From Rapidithrix thailandica (GTDB lineage: Bacteria > Bacteroidota > Bacteroidia > Cytophagales > Flammeovirgaceae): DNA of 39,743 nucleotides. Below, piece by piece: positions 33,010 through 39,743 of this stretch. Under the pieces are notes generated by a model that did not search any database, was not told where the DNA came from, and saw nothing but the letters and a program-made list of their open reading frames with translations. The stretch spans positions 1 to 39,743 of the forward strand of contig NZ_JBDKWZ010000030.1 in NCBI RefSeq assembly GCF_039710355.1. Direction: 5' to 3'. The translations under genes and the position numbers were made by a program. Position 1 is the stretch's first letter. The number at the start of each line of letters is the position of its first letter.

Positions 33010-33963
33010 TTAAATTCTAGTGGTTATGCCTAACATCGTATTGGGTTGGGATACAAAAAATTGCTCTTCTTCTTCTAAAAGAATCACAGTTGTCTTGGCA
33101 TCTACTTCTAGGGGAAGAAAATACTCATAAAACAACTCAATAAACTTCTTGGTCTGACCTTGGTGAAAATAAGACCAGGCATTGCCGCCTTTGATGGCTC
33201 CGATTTTAAATTCTACATAGAGGGAATAGTCCATATAAGAGCCGCCAAGAATCATGTCTAGCCCTAAAGCGATATCACCCACAATGGAGTTTTGCTCTGA
33301 CTCGGACAATTCCCGGTAGCCGATTTCCTCGTAAACCACTTCTTCGTCCAGGATGTAACTCAGGCATTGAGCCGTAAGTTGTAAATTACCCGAGATTTTG
33401 TGGATATAAGGAAGTAATTTGATCATCTTGGCTACCAGGAGGGGGGGCAAGTTGGTGTCCAGCTCCCAAAAGTGGTAGAAAAAATCCAAAGGCCTGGAGC
33501 CGTTGATCGCATACAACAATTCGTTTTCCAAGGACTCCCGGTGGATGGCATGCAGTAAAAATTCATTTTCAAAAGGCATAAAAAACTTACGCGCCTCTGC
33601 TTCTTCCTTTTTCTGCTTGCGGTACTCGTCTGTCATTTCAGAGACATCCCGGCCAATTTTATCATTTTTGGGATAGTGGAAAATCCCTTCGGGTAGCATG
33701 TCATAAATACTGTCCTTGGAGACATTGAGCAGTACGTACTGGTCGGTTTCAAAATTAAAATCCGTGATTTGACTACTCAGGATTTCCCTTCGGAAAGCTC
33801 TGACAAACTGCCCCTTATGACTAACTAAAAACTTATGTTCAAGCCATGAGTGATTACTGATAATGGCCGCCAGCAGTACTTCCACTTTTATATCAAAATG
33901 AAATGAATTAATCTTATCGACTAATTCAAACATATCTATGCCATTGTGCTCATTCATCGTCAC
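33010..33963 (-). CDS. tssG: T6SS baseplate subunit TssG-like
   Basis: This 317-residue soluble protein matches the TssG/VasB baseplate family in general layout. An N-terminal segment has F-x-F-x-x-(D/E)...L...I..N..W (FHFDIKVEVLLAAIISNHSWLEHKF, about 21-45), the middle shows FFYHFWELDTNLPPLLVAKMIKLLPY (about 158-183), and the C-terminal half carries IGDIALGLDMILGG-like segments. T6SSiii TssG is diverged, so confidence is moderate. It starts 14 nt inside the upstream lipoprotein gene (overlap) and ends 4 nt before tssN, showing tight operon structure. Confidence 0.6.
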   Translation of the reverse strand: MTMNEHNGIDMFELVDKINSFHFDIKVEVLLAAIISNHSWLEHKFLVSHKGQFVRAFRREILSSQITDFNFETDQYVLLNVSKDSIYDMLPEGIFHYPKNDKIGRDVSEMTDEYRKQKKEEAEARKFFMPFENEFLLHAIHRESLENELLYAINGSRPLDFFYHFWELDTNLPPLLVAKMIKLLPYIHKISGNLQLTAQCLSYILDEEVVYEEIGYRELSESEQNSIVGDIALGLDMILGGSYMDYSLYVEFKIGAIKGGNAWSYFHQGQTKKFIELFYEYFLPLEVDAKTTVILLEEEEQFFVSQPNTMLGITTRI

Positions 33964-34591
33964 TTGTTTTTAATCTTCCTGATACAAGATATCGTTTTTG
34001 GAAATACTCTTCTGAAAAGTTATAAATCGACAAAACTCCTTTGGGATTGGTGGCGACTATCTTTCCGTTTTTGAGGTAGACAATTACATCGGAGATCGGA
34101 TTGTCTTTATTATATCGTAAAAAAATCAAATCGCCTTCTTCTAAATACGGGCGGCCCATAAATAATTTGACCTCTGCGGAATTAAATATATCAAGAGGGG
34201 TGGAGGGAAGTTTGGCTTTATATGTATATTCAAAAAGATCTTGGACAAAAAAGGCCATGCTGACTCCCTCCAAATCTTCTCCGGAAATATAGGGCTTCCC
34301 TATCTTTTGATCAATGAAATCGTAAAAGGGATAATTCTTGATCTCACTGGGTTTTACTTGTAAGATGATCGAATATTTCTCTTTTAAATACAGCTCTCTT
34401 TCGGTCAAATCTTCTTCGTATTCCTGTATGATAGAGTCCTCATTCAAGTTCTTTTTGATAGACAGGGCATATTCTATCTGATCTCTGTCAAACTTGAATT
34501 TATAGGGAATTTCTGAAATGTATTTCTTGCTTTTGCAGCTTGCGTTTATCATCAAAACGGCAACTGTTATATAGAAAACGGCTTGTTTCAT
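33950..34591 (-). CDS. T6SS-associated lipoprotein with a degenerate NlpC/P60 domain (TssQ candidate)
   Basis: This 213-residue lipoprotein (lipobox NASC, Cys19) is the first gene of the minus-strand T6SS operon. Residues about 97-205 follow the NlpC/P60 fold layout: GKPYISG (99-104), GVSMAFFVQ where the family has GFDCSGLVQ, EEGDLIFLRY (151-160) where it has PGDLVFF, DVIVYLKNGKIVA (168-180) where it has HVGIYLGNG, and GVLSIY...YFQKRYLVSGRL. The catalytic Cys is replaced by Met112 and the His by Asp168, so it should not be a peptidase. It may instead bind peptidoglycan as part of the trans-envelope complex. Position and lipidation make it a candidate TssQ. Confidence 0.6.
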   Translation of the reverse strand: MKQAVFYITVAVLMINASCKSKKYISEIPYKFKFDRDQIEYALSIKKNLNEDSIIQEYEEDLTERELYLKEKYSIILQVKPSEIKNYPFYDFIDQKIGKPYISGEDLEGVSMAFFVQDLFEYTYKAKLPSTPLDIFNSAEVKLFMGRPYLEEGDLIFLRYNKDNPISDVIVYLKNGKIVATNPKGVLSIYNFSEEYFQKRYLVSGRLKTSDDE

Positions 34592-35880
34592 GAAAGTTAG
34601 ACTCTGTTTAACTCAGTTATGATCAATTCTAATGAGAATGCTATAGAAGGACATTTGTTAAAAAAAAGCGACTTCCAACCTGAAGTATTTTTCGTATCAT
34701 TTCGATAGTATTTCATTAAATGTATATAGAAAACAAAGGATTTTCCTAGTAATCCATACGCTGTTCTAAGTAAGTTTTTAAATGAAATTGTTATGAGTTT
34801 CCCGTGCATCCCGCACCTTGCAAGAACTTATGATACTTATCCTGTTAAGGACATTGTCATCTGAATATCTCTCCAACGGGGAGCCGTAGTGGCAGTCCCT
34901 GAGTATCTTTCTTAAGTAGAGATTGACCTTTGGGATGTAAACAGTCATTATTAAACTATGTAATATTTTTGTTGTTTTTTAATTGAAATTTGCTTTGAGT
35001 AGCTTTTGTTACCTAAATTAGTTTACCTGATTAAAGTGTACCAGGCCCCGGGTAAATTGTATTTTCAAAAGCCCTTACTGCTATTCTTCCCAACATATAC
35101 TTATATAGTATGACTAAATGACGAAGTTAGATTTATTTTTTTTAACTACCAAACTAAGCGTATGCTTAATGAGGACCGGATTTGCCTTAACAAGGTCAAA
35201 AGTTCACAAGAACCATTAGGGTAAAACCCTTGTATAAGTAGTGCTTTTTTCATAACTCTCTGATAATCTTTTACAAAAGTGGAGAGGCAAACAAAGAGAA
35301 TGCGTGTTTAAATAAAAATTTCCTGTAAAACGGTATTTTTAAGTGATAACTTACATGTCATTCCCCTGTGGTAGACTTAATGGAATGGGTATTTTTTATA
35401 TGTTTTTCATTTAATTAAGTATCTGCCGGGCGTTTTGCTTGGTTGAATCTATATAAATGCAATAAATATGGTACATCAAAAGGTTGTAAAATGGGCAATG
35501 TATTCCCTGTGAAGGGTTAATGTTGAGTATTTGAAATATCTGAAAGCCAGTATTTTTTTATCTTGAAAACTAAAAACTCCTTATAGTAATTACCAAAAAA
35601 TGTATAAATTTTAGTATTCTTGTGGCCTGTTTAAATGCAAATTTTATTTATCATTAAGGTTTAAAAGTAAGAGCTTGTCTTAATTCTCTTCTTTTGGTAT
35701 AAAATACACCTTCTTGTAATGATTATGTCAGCAAAATATTCATTTAATTCAAGTTAGCCCTTACAACTTTATTATGTTGTAGGTATAGAGGTGACTATTG
35801 CTCAACCGCTCCTTTGATTGTTTAAATCTACAAACTAGATGAATCCTTAATTATACAATTGAAAATAGCAGATTTTTCAC
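34592..35880. other. 1.29-kb gene-free region between divergent T6SS operons
   Basis: Very AT-rich. No open frame of persuasive length occurs; a 70-codon minus-strand stretch at its left end lacks domain or start signals. Short items seen are a 15-nt scrap identical to the Rhs core (CCTTGCAAGAACTTA near 34816), a promoter-like TATTTTTG at 34964-34971 without a well-spaced TTTG, and a weak hairpin CATTCC/GGAATG (35359-35387) followed by TATTTTTTAT that could end a small RNA. The region must carry the promoters of both operons. Confidence 0.5.
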
Positions 35881-36981
35881 ATGAAAAAAGAAAAAAGCAA
35901 ATCAATAAACATATTTTCCAATTTTGACCTGCGTGTATTAGTCGTATTCATTCTGATATTACTCGTGGGGTTGTTCTTTTTTTTCGTCAAATTAAATAAT
36001 TACGTAGATTGTGATAATGCCAAGTTTTTTGTTATAGCCGAAAAATTTGCCACAGGTGAAATCATACAATTTGATTCGGAGATTTCCAATGCCGACAAGT
36101 GGGAGTGGGATTTTGGAGATGGTTCGCCTATAGAGAAAAGGCAGCAAGCACTGCATCGGTATCAGGAGCCGGGCATTTATACCGTTAGCCTCACCATCAA
36201 CGGGTCCTGTTCTATGGAAAAGCAAATTGAAATCAAGAGTTTGGGAGAGATTCTGAACCAGGCCAGGGTGCCCAAGATCGTAGCTCCCAAATCCATTAAA
36301 GTAGGAGAGCCGGTGCGCTTTAAGTATAAATACAAAGGAGAAGTATTCTCTTGGGAATGGAGTTTTGGAGAGTCGGGGAGGTTGGATAAAACAGAACCGG
36401 CTCCGGTATATATGTACCTCTCACCAGGAAAGAAGACCATTTCTTTGATTGTGAATGGGGATGTAAAGCATATCGCCAAGCAAACGGTTTTTGTAAAGCC
36501 CCGGGAAATTGTGGAACAAATCTATGATGATGAAGAGGTGATTGAGGCATATGTATATGAAAAAGAAGTGGAAAAATTCGAATTGCCACCAGGTGACCCT
36601 CAAAAGGACCCCATGGAAGAATTCCTGGACAATGTTCCTCTGACCCCTATGCCCAAAAAAGAAAAGCGGCCGGAGGAACCCAAAAAGCCCGCTTTAGCTC
36701 CGGATATTTCCGAAGAACAATTTGAGTTGATGATCTTACAAGTCGCTGCTCAAGCGAAAACCAAAGAGGATTTTGCCCAGTATATTTGTGATGACTTTGA
36801 AATTCCTGTGGTCAAAAATAGCAATAAGATTATCTCGTTTGCTCAATTTTGTAAATCCATCCAAGGCAAAGAAATTAAAATTGACAACCTGCGATTGACC
36901 AAAGATCATTTGAATTGTATTGATGGGTTTTCAATTGATTATAAAGTCAAGAAATTTTTTATTTGGCATAAGGATAAATAA
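35881..36981 (+). CDS. T6SS-associated membrane-anchored double-PKD protein (TssP candidate)
   Basis: This 366-residue bitopic inner-membrane protein has one TM helix (about residues 18-38, LVVFILILLVGLFFFFVKL) and two PKD-type beta-sandwiches: about 44-122 (ADKWEWDFGDGSP...YQEPGIYTVSLTIN) and about 130-207 (FSWEWSFGESG...YLSPGKKTISLIVNG). A Pro/Glu/Lys-rich linker (about 235-280) and a small C-terminal domain follow. The topology puts the PKD domains in the periplasm, where they could bridge towards peptidoglycan or the outer membrane. It lies 203 nt before tssH. Architecture and context match the Bacteroidota-specific bitopic T6SS components (TssO/TssP), TssP being my preferred guess. Confidence 0.55.
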   Translation: MKKEKSKSINIFSNFDLRVLVVFILILLVGLFFFFVKLNNYVDCDNAKFFVIAEKFATGEIIQFDSEISNADKWEWDFGDGSPIEKRQQALHRYQEPGIYTVSLTINGSCSMEKQIEIKSLGEILNQARVPKIVAPKSIKVGEPVRFKYKYKGEVFSWEWSFGESGRLDKTEPAPVYMYLSPGKKTISLIVNGDVKHIAKQTVFVKPREIVEQIYDDEEVIEAYVYEKEVEKFELPPGDPQKDPMEEFLDNVPLTPMPKKEKRPEEPKKPALAPDISEEQFELMILQVAAQAKTKEDFAQYICDDFEIPVVKNSNKIISFAQFCKSIQGKEIKIDNLRLTKDHLNCIDGFSIDYKVKKFFIWHKDK

Positions 36982-37046
36982 CCAATCAACCGGTTTTTTT
37001 CTTACGTCATTGATGCGGCCCGTTAAACGGCTATACGATGTTGCCG

Positions 37047-37072
37047 GGTAAGGTGGCGAAAGCTGCCTTACC
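37047..37072 (+). promoter_or_regulatory. GNRA-capped hairpin upstream of tssH
   Basis: GGTAAGGTGGC (37047-37057) pairs with GCTGCCTTACC (37062-37072), with two G-T wobbles, around a GAAA tetraloop. There is no following T-run, so it is not a terminator. It may be a structured element in the transcript between the PKD gene and tssH, e.g. for processing or stability. Confidence 0.45.
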
Positions 37073-37184
37073 AGCTTTGACAGGGATCCAACCTGTGTTT
37101 ACCATTTGCCAAGTCTTAACAAAAGTAAGGATAAGGTGAAGCTGTCTACCTCCTCGATCATTCTAATTACTTTTTAAGAATCTC

Positions 37185-39626
37185 ATGAATAATAAAAACC
37201 CTTTTAGCTCAGAGCTAAACCATGCCCTTGAATTAGCCAAAAAAATAGCGGAAGAACATAGACAAATCGAATATGGAGCTGCCCACCTGTTGAAGGCCGG
37301 GTTACACCGTGATTTTTCGCTTTTAAAAGAAATAGAATCGATGGGAATCGATGTCTATTTTATAGAAGAATGGGCGGAAGTACGTCTGGAAGAAGCGCCC
37401 AAATCGATAGAGCCGGCCATCCCTGAAGTACACGATTCCATCGATTCGGTGATAGCGGAAGCCGAACAAATCAGGGAAATGTTAGACAAGGAAGAAGTGG
37501 ATTTGTTTTGTGCATTGGTGGCCTTGGCCACACCAGGTGTAGGTTTTAATTTTGATCAGATGAAGTCTTTTCCGGTGAGCCGTGCAGAACTCCTGGACGG
37601 TCGAAACGAAGTCAATGTACATGAAGAGTTGCGGAATCTCCCCACACAGCGTTCCGCGGCCAAATTCATTCATAAATATTGTATCAGCAAAACGGAGAAG
37701 CTGAAAAACAAAAAACTGAACATAGCCGGAAGGGAGAAAGAACTGAAAGAAATCACTGAAATTATCTGCCGTTTCGCCAAGCCCAATGTCTTGTTGCAAG
37801 GGTATCCCGGCGTGGGAAAATCCGCTTTGATCGATGGCTTTGCTCGCTTGATCATAGAGGAAAAGGTTCCCGAAAAACTCGCCGGTACGGTAGTGTACGA
37901 ACTGAGTCTTGGAACCTTGATTGCCGGGGCTACATACAAAGGTGATATCGAAGACCGGCTGAAAAAAGTCCTGCAAGAACTCCAGTCTTTTCCTAAAGCC
38001 ATCTTAGTGATTGACGGTATCCATGGCCTGTTGGATAAAAACAATGACAATTCCGGTATTTCCAATATTTTAAAAAGTGAAGTATCAAAAGGACTCACAT
38101 TGATTGTGACCACCACGGTGGATGAATACACTAAAAAAATAGAAAAAGACGAAGGCCTGTCGGGAATTTTTGAGGTGATCAAAATAGAAGAGCCGGATGA
38201 AGACAAAGCCTTCCGGATGATAAAATCCACTTTAAAGGAGTATACGGAGCATCATGAGGTTGAGGTGAACGATGAAACCATCCGGGAGTCTATCCGGTTG
38301 GCAGAGCGGTATTTGAAAGAAAAAAGTTTGCCCGAATCCGCCTTGAATTTGCTTGACCGTACAATGTCGGTGATCAAAACCTCCGGGGAATCCTTCTTGA
38401 AAGATAAGACGCATTTGCTGGAAAAACTGGCAGCCTTGAAAGAAAAACCCAAGGCGGTCAAAGAGCAGGAAGTGGCTTGGTTTTACGATGATTTGCAACG
38501 AAAAGCACATTACTTACTTACTCAGGAAGGATCTTTGGAAGGGGAAATCCTGACGGAAAACCTCGAAGAACAAATCCAAAACCTGGAAGTGCTTATTGCC
38601 AAACTTACCCGTATTGCAGAGAATAAGAAAGAGCATATTGAAGAGGTAGATGTCCGGGCCATCGTTGCGCAAAAAACCGGGATTCCACTGGGTAAACTTC
38701 AATCGGAAGAGCAGGAGCGTTTGCAAAACATGGAAGAGACGCTTAAGAAAAGGGTAGTGGGACAAGATTTGGCTATTCAGATTGTTGCGGAAGCCATTCT
38801 GGAATCACGTTCAGGACTGACCAAGGCCGGGCAACCGATCGGCTCTTTCTTCTTCCTCGGACCGACCGGAACGGGAAAGACAGAGTTGGCCAAATCCCTG
38901 GCAGACTTTCTGTTTCAAGACGAAAATGCCATCATCCGTTTCGATATGTCCGAATTTAAGGAAGAGCATTCGGCTGCCTTATTGTACGGAGCGCCTCCGG
39001 GCTATGTAGGGTATGAAGAAGGAGGACTCTTGGTAAATAAAATCAGACAGAAACCGTATTCCATTGTGCTATTTGATGAAATTGAAAAAGCTCACCCTTC
39101 TGTGTTTGATGTTTTCCTCCAGATCATGGACGAAGGAAAGCTGCACGACAGGCTTGGGAAAGAAGGGGATTTTTCCAATGCCTTGGTCTTATTTACATCC
39201 AATATCGGGGCACAACATATTGTCAATGAGATTAACAACGGAAACGGGCACCCTACTTCCAATCAGTTGATGGAGATTATGGCCAACCATTTCCGTCCGG
39301 AATTTTTAGGGCGTTTGACCGAAATCATTCCTTTCGGACCGATTACCTTAGAAAATGCGACCGGTATCTTTGAAATCCACCTCAAGAAAGAATTGATTTC
39401 TTTGTTGGAAGAATTGAATATCAGTCTGGAAATCGATTCGGATGCCAAGCGCTTTTTGGTGGAAAACGGCTTCAATGCGACCTATGGTGCTCGTCCGTTA
39501 AAAGGAATCATTCGTTCGGAGTTGAGGCGCCCCTTGGCGAGAAAGATTATTGCCAATGAAGTAAAAGCGGAGAATATTGTGCGGATTGCCTTGGAAGATG
39601 GGAAACTCTCCTGGAAAGTTAACTAG
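37185..39626 (+). CDS. tssH: T6SS sheath-disassembly ATPase ClpV/TssH with degenerate first AAA+ domain
   Basis: This 813-residue Clp/Hsp100 protein has a Clp N-domain (about 1-145), AAA+ domain D1 (about 170-395), a middle coiled-coil (about 400-490), AAA+ domain D2 (about 495-700) and a C-terminal D2-small domain. D1 Walker A GYPGVGKS (206-213) is intact, but Walker B reads VIDGIH (275-280) with Gly278 instead of Glu, and the arginine-finger position reads GLSGIF (324-329) instead of ALERRF. D2 is intact: GPTGTGKT (559-566), LFDEIEKAH (629-637) and FLGRLTEI. Pore-loop tyrosines are kept in both (ATYKGD, GYVGYEEG). TssH recycles contracted sheath. The TAG stop at 39624-39626 spans the TA and the first base of the right IS. 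Confidence 0.8.
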   Translation: MNNKNPFSSELNHALELAKKIAEEHRQIEYGAAHLLKAGLHRDFSLLKEIESMGIDVYFIEEWAEVRLEEAPKSIEPAIPEVHDSIDSVIAEAEQIREMLDKEEVDLFCALVALATPGVGFNFDQMKSFPVSRAELLDGRNEVNVHEELRNLPTQRSAAKFIHKYCISKTEKLKNKKLNIAGREKELKEITEIICRFAKPNVLLQGYPGVGKSALIDGFARLIIEEKVPEKLAGTVVYELSLGTLIAGATYKGDIEDRLKKVLQELQSFPKAILVIDGIHGLLDKNNDNSGISNILKSEVSKGLTLIVTTTVDEYTKKIEKDEGLSGIFEVIKIEEPDEDKAFRMIKSTLKEYTEHHEVEVNDETIRESIRLAERYLKEKSLPESALNLLDRTMSVIKTSGESFLKDKTHLLEKLAALKEKPKAVKEQEVAWFYDDLQRKAHYLLTQEGSLEGEILTENLEEQIQNLEVLIAKLTRIAENKKEHIEEVDVRAIVAQKTGIPLGKLQSEEQERLQNMEETLKKRVVGQDLAIQIVAEAILESRSGLTKAGQPIGSFFFLGPTGTGKTELAKSLADFLFQDENAIIRFDMSEFKEEHSAALLYGAPPGYVGYEEGGLLVNKIRQKPYSIVLFDEIEKAHPSVFDVFLQIMDEGKLHDRLGKEGDFSNALVLFTSNIGAQHIVNEINNGNGHPTSNQLMEIMANHFRPEFLGRLTEIIPFGPITLENATGIFEIHLKKELISLLEELNISLEIDSDAKRFLVENGFNATYGARPLKGIIRSELRRPLARKIIANEVKAENIVRIALEDGKLSWKVN

Positions 39627-39743
39627 TGTTAAGTAAAATTTAAAATAACGTAATAATTCAGTACCTTTAGAAAAAAGATGAAAAGGTACAGGGTCAAATT
39701 ACTGCAAGAAGAAGTATCCGAGCTTAGAGCGATAATTGATAAA
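39624..39743 (+). mobile_element. IS630-family insertion sequence, left end (partial)
   Basis: The element probably begins at 39626 with GTGTTAAGTAAA, just after a TA target at 39624-39625. It contains the transposase start at 39678 and runs off the window. The terminus matches the inverted end of the left-edge element at 10 of 12 positions. A promoter-like TACCTTTA (39662-39669) precedes the transposase gene. Confidence 0.55.
39678..39743 (+). CDS. IS630-family transposase, N-terminal fragment
   Basis: The 22 residues visible begin MKRYRVKLLQEEVSEL and run off the window. The M-K-x-Y-x-V-x-L-(T)-x-E-E-x-x-x-L-x-x-I-I pattern is the usual beginning of the helix-turn-helix part of Bacteroidota IS630-family transposases. 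It is in the same orientation as the C-terminal fragment at the left edge. Confidence 0.55.
   Translation, partial: MKRYRVKLLQEEVSELRAIIDK

Noticed and set aside
34597..34809. 70-codon minus-strand open frame upstream of the T6SS operon
   Set aside because: Composition looks random, no start signal is seen, and it lies in the expected promoter and leader region of the operon.

Overview
The window comes from a Bacteroidota chromosome, most likely a Cytophagales/Cyclobacteriaceae-type organism. The evidence is a FecI-type sigma factor, a FecR and a SusC/SusD pair, exported carboxypeptidase-regulatory-domain proteins, one good Bacteroidota promoter (TTTG-N19-TAnnTTTG), moderate-to-low GC, and a type VI secretion locus of the Bacteroidota-specific kind (T6SSiii). 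Both edges carry partial IS630-family elements in the same orientation. The left edge has the transposase C-terminus and the right edge has its N-terminus. Their ends match (GTGTTAWGTWAA) and each abuts a TA dinucleotide, so about 39.5 kb lies between two direct IS copies.

Positions 121-11340 hold a decaying array of orphan Rhs C-terminal tip / immunity cassettes. Each begins with a short duplicate of the 3' end of an Rhs core gene, followed by a different toxin tip and then an overlapping or closely spaced immunity candidate. The tips are: (1) an unknown beta-rich tip with a multi-TM immunity; (2) an all-alpha, possibly DUF6973-like tip with a lipoprotein; (3) a SleB-like peptidoglycan hydrolase with a secreted partner; (4) a glycine-rich tip with a tiny two-TM protein; (5) an HExxH metallopeptidase with a lipoprotein; (6, 7) two frameshifted tips whose immunity genes are still intact. 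Every core duplicate is broken by 14-nt insertions of related sequence. Cassettes are separated by a mosaic repeat built of about six mini-palindromes. Three 'empty' core/palindrome junctions lack any toxin, and one of these is inverted between the sigma-factor and fecR genes.

Positions 11.5-17.7 kb hold an exported tail-fibre-like protein with a strong terminator, four orphan small genes that resemble immunity or conserved hypothetical proteins (one with two CPGC zinc knuckles, one YfeS-like), a 2-dehydropantoate 2-reductase, and a minus-strand zinc-knuckle/TM/carboxypeptidase-regulatory protein.

Positions 18.1-27.8 kb form one TonB-dependent uptake locus: ECF sigma, FecR (split from sigma by the inverted repeat composite), SusC with an STN domain, SusD, a phosphodiester glycosidase (NAGPA) lipoprotein and an IPT/NHL lipoprotein, closed by a strong terminator. 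Two secreted proteins follow, one of them an exported SnoaL + ABM fusion, facing each other across a bidirectional terminator.

Positions 29.6-39.6 kb are part of a T6SSiii locus. The minus-strand operon contains a degenerate NlpC/P60 lipoprotein, TssG, TssN, TssE and TssF. After a 1.29-kb gap, the plus strand carries a membrane-anchored double-PKD protein (TssP candidate) and the ClpV/TssH ATPase, whose first AAA+ domain looks catalytically dead. TssB, C, D, I, K and R are not present here; the plus-strand operon is cut by the right-hand IS630. A plausible functional link is that the T6SS exports Rhs effectors whose tips can be exchanged with the orphan cassettes. That link is inferred and not shown by the sequence.
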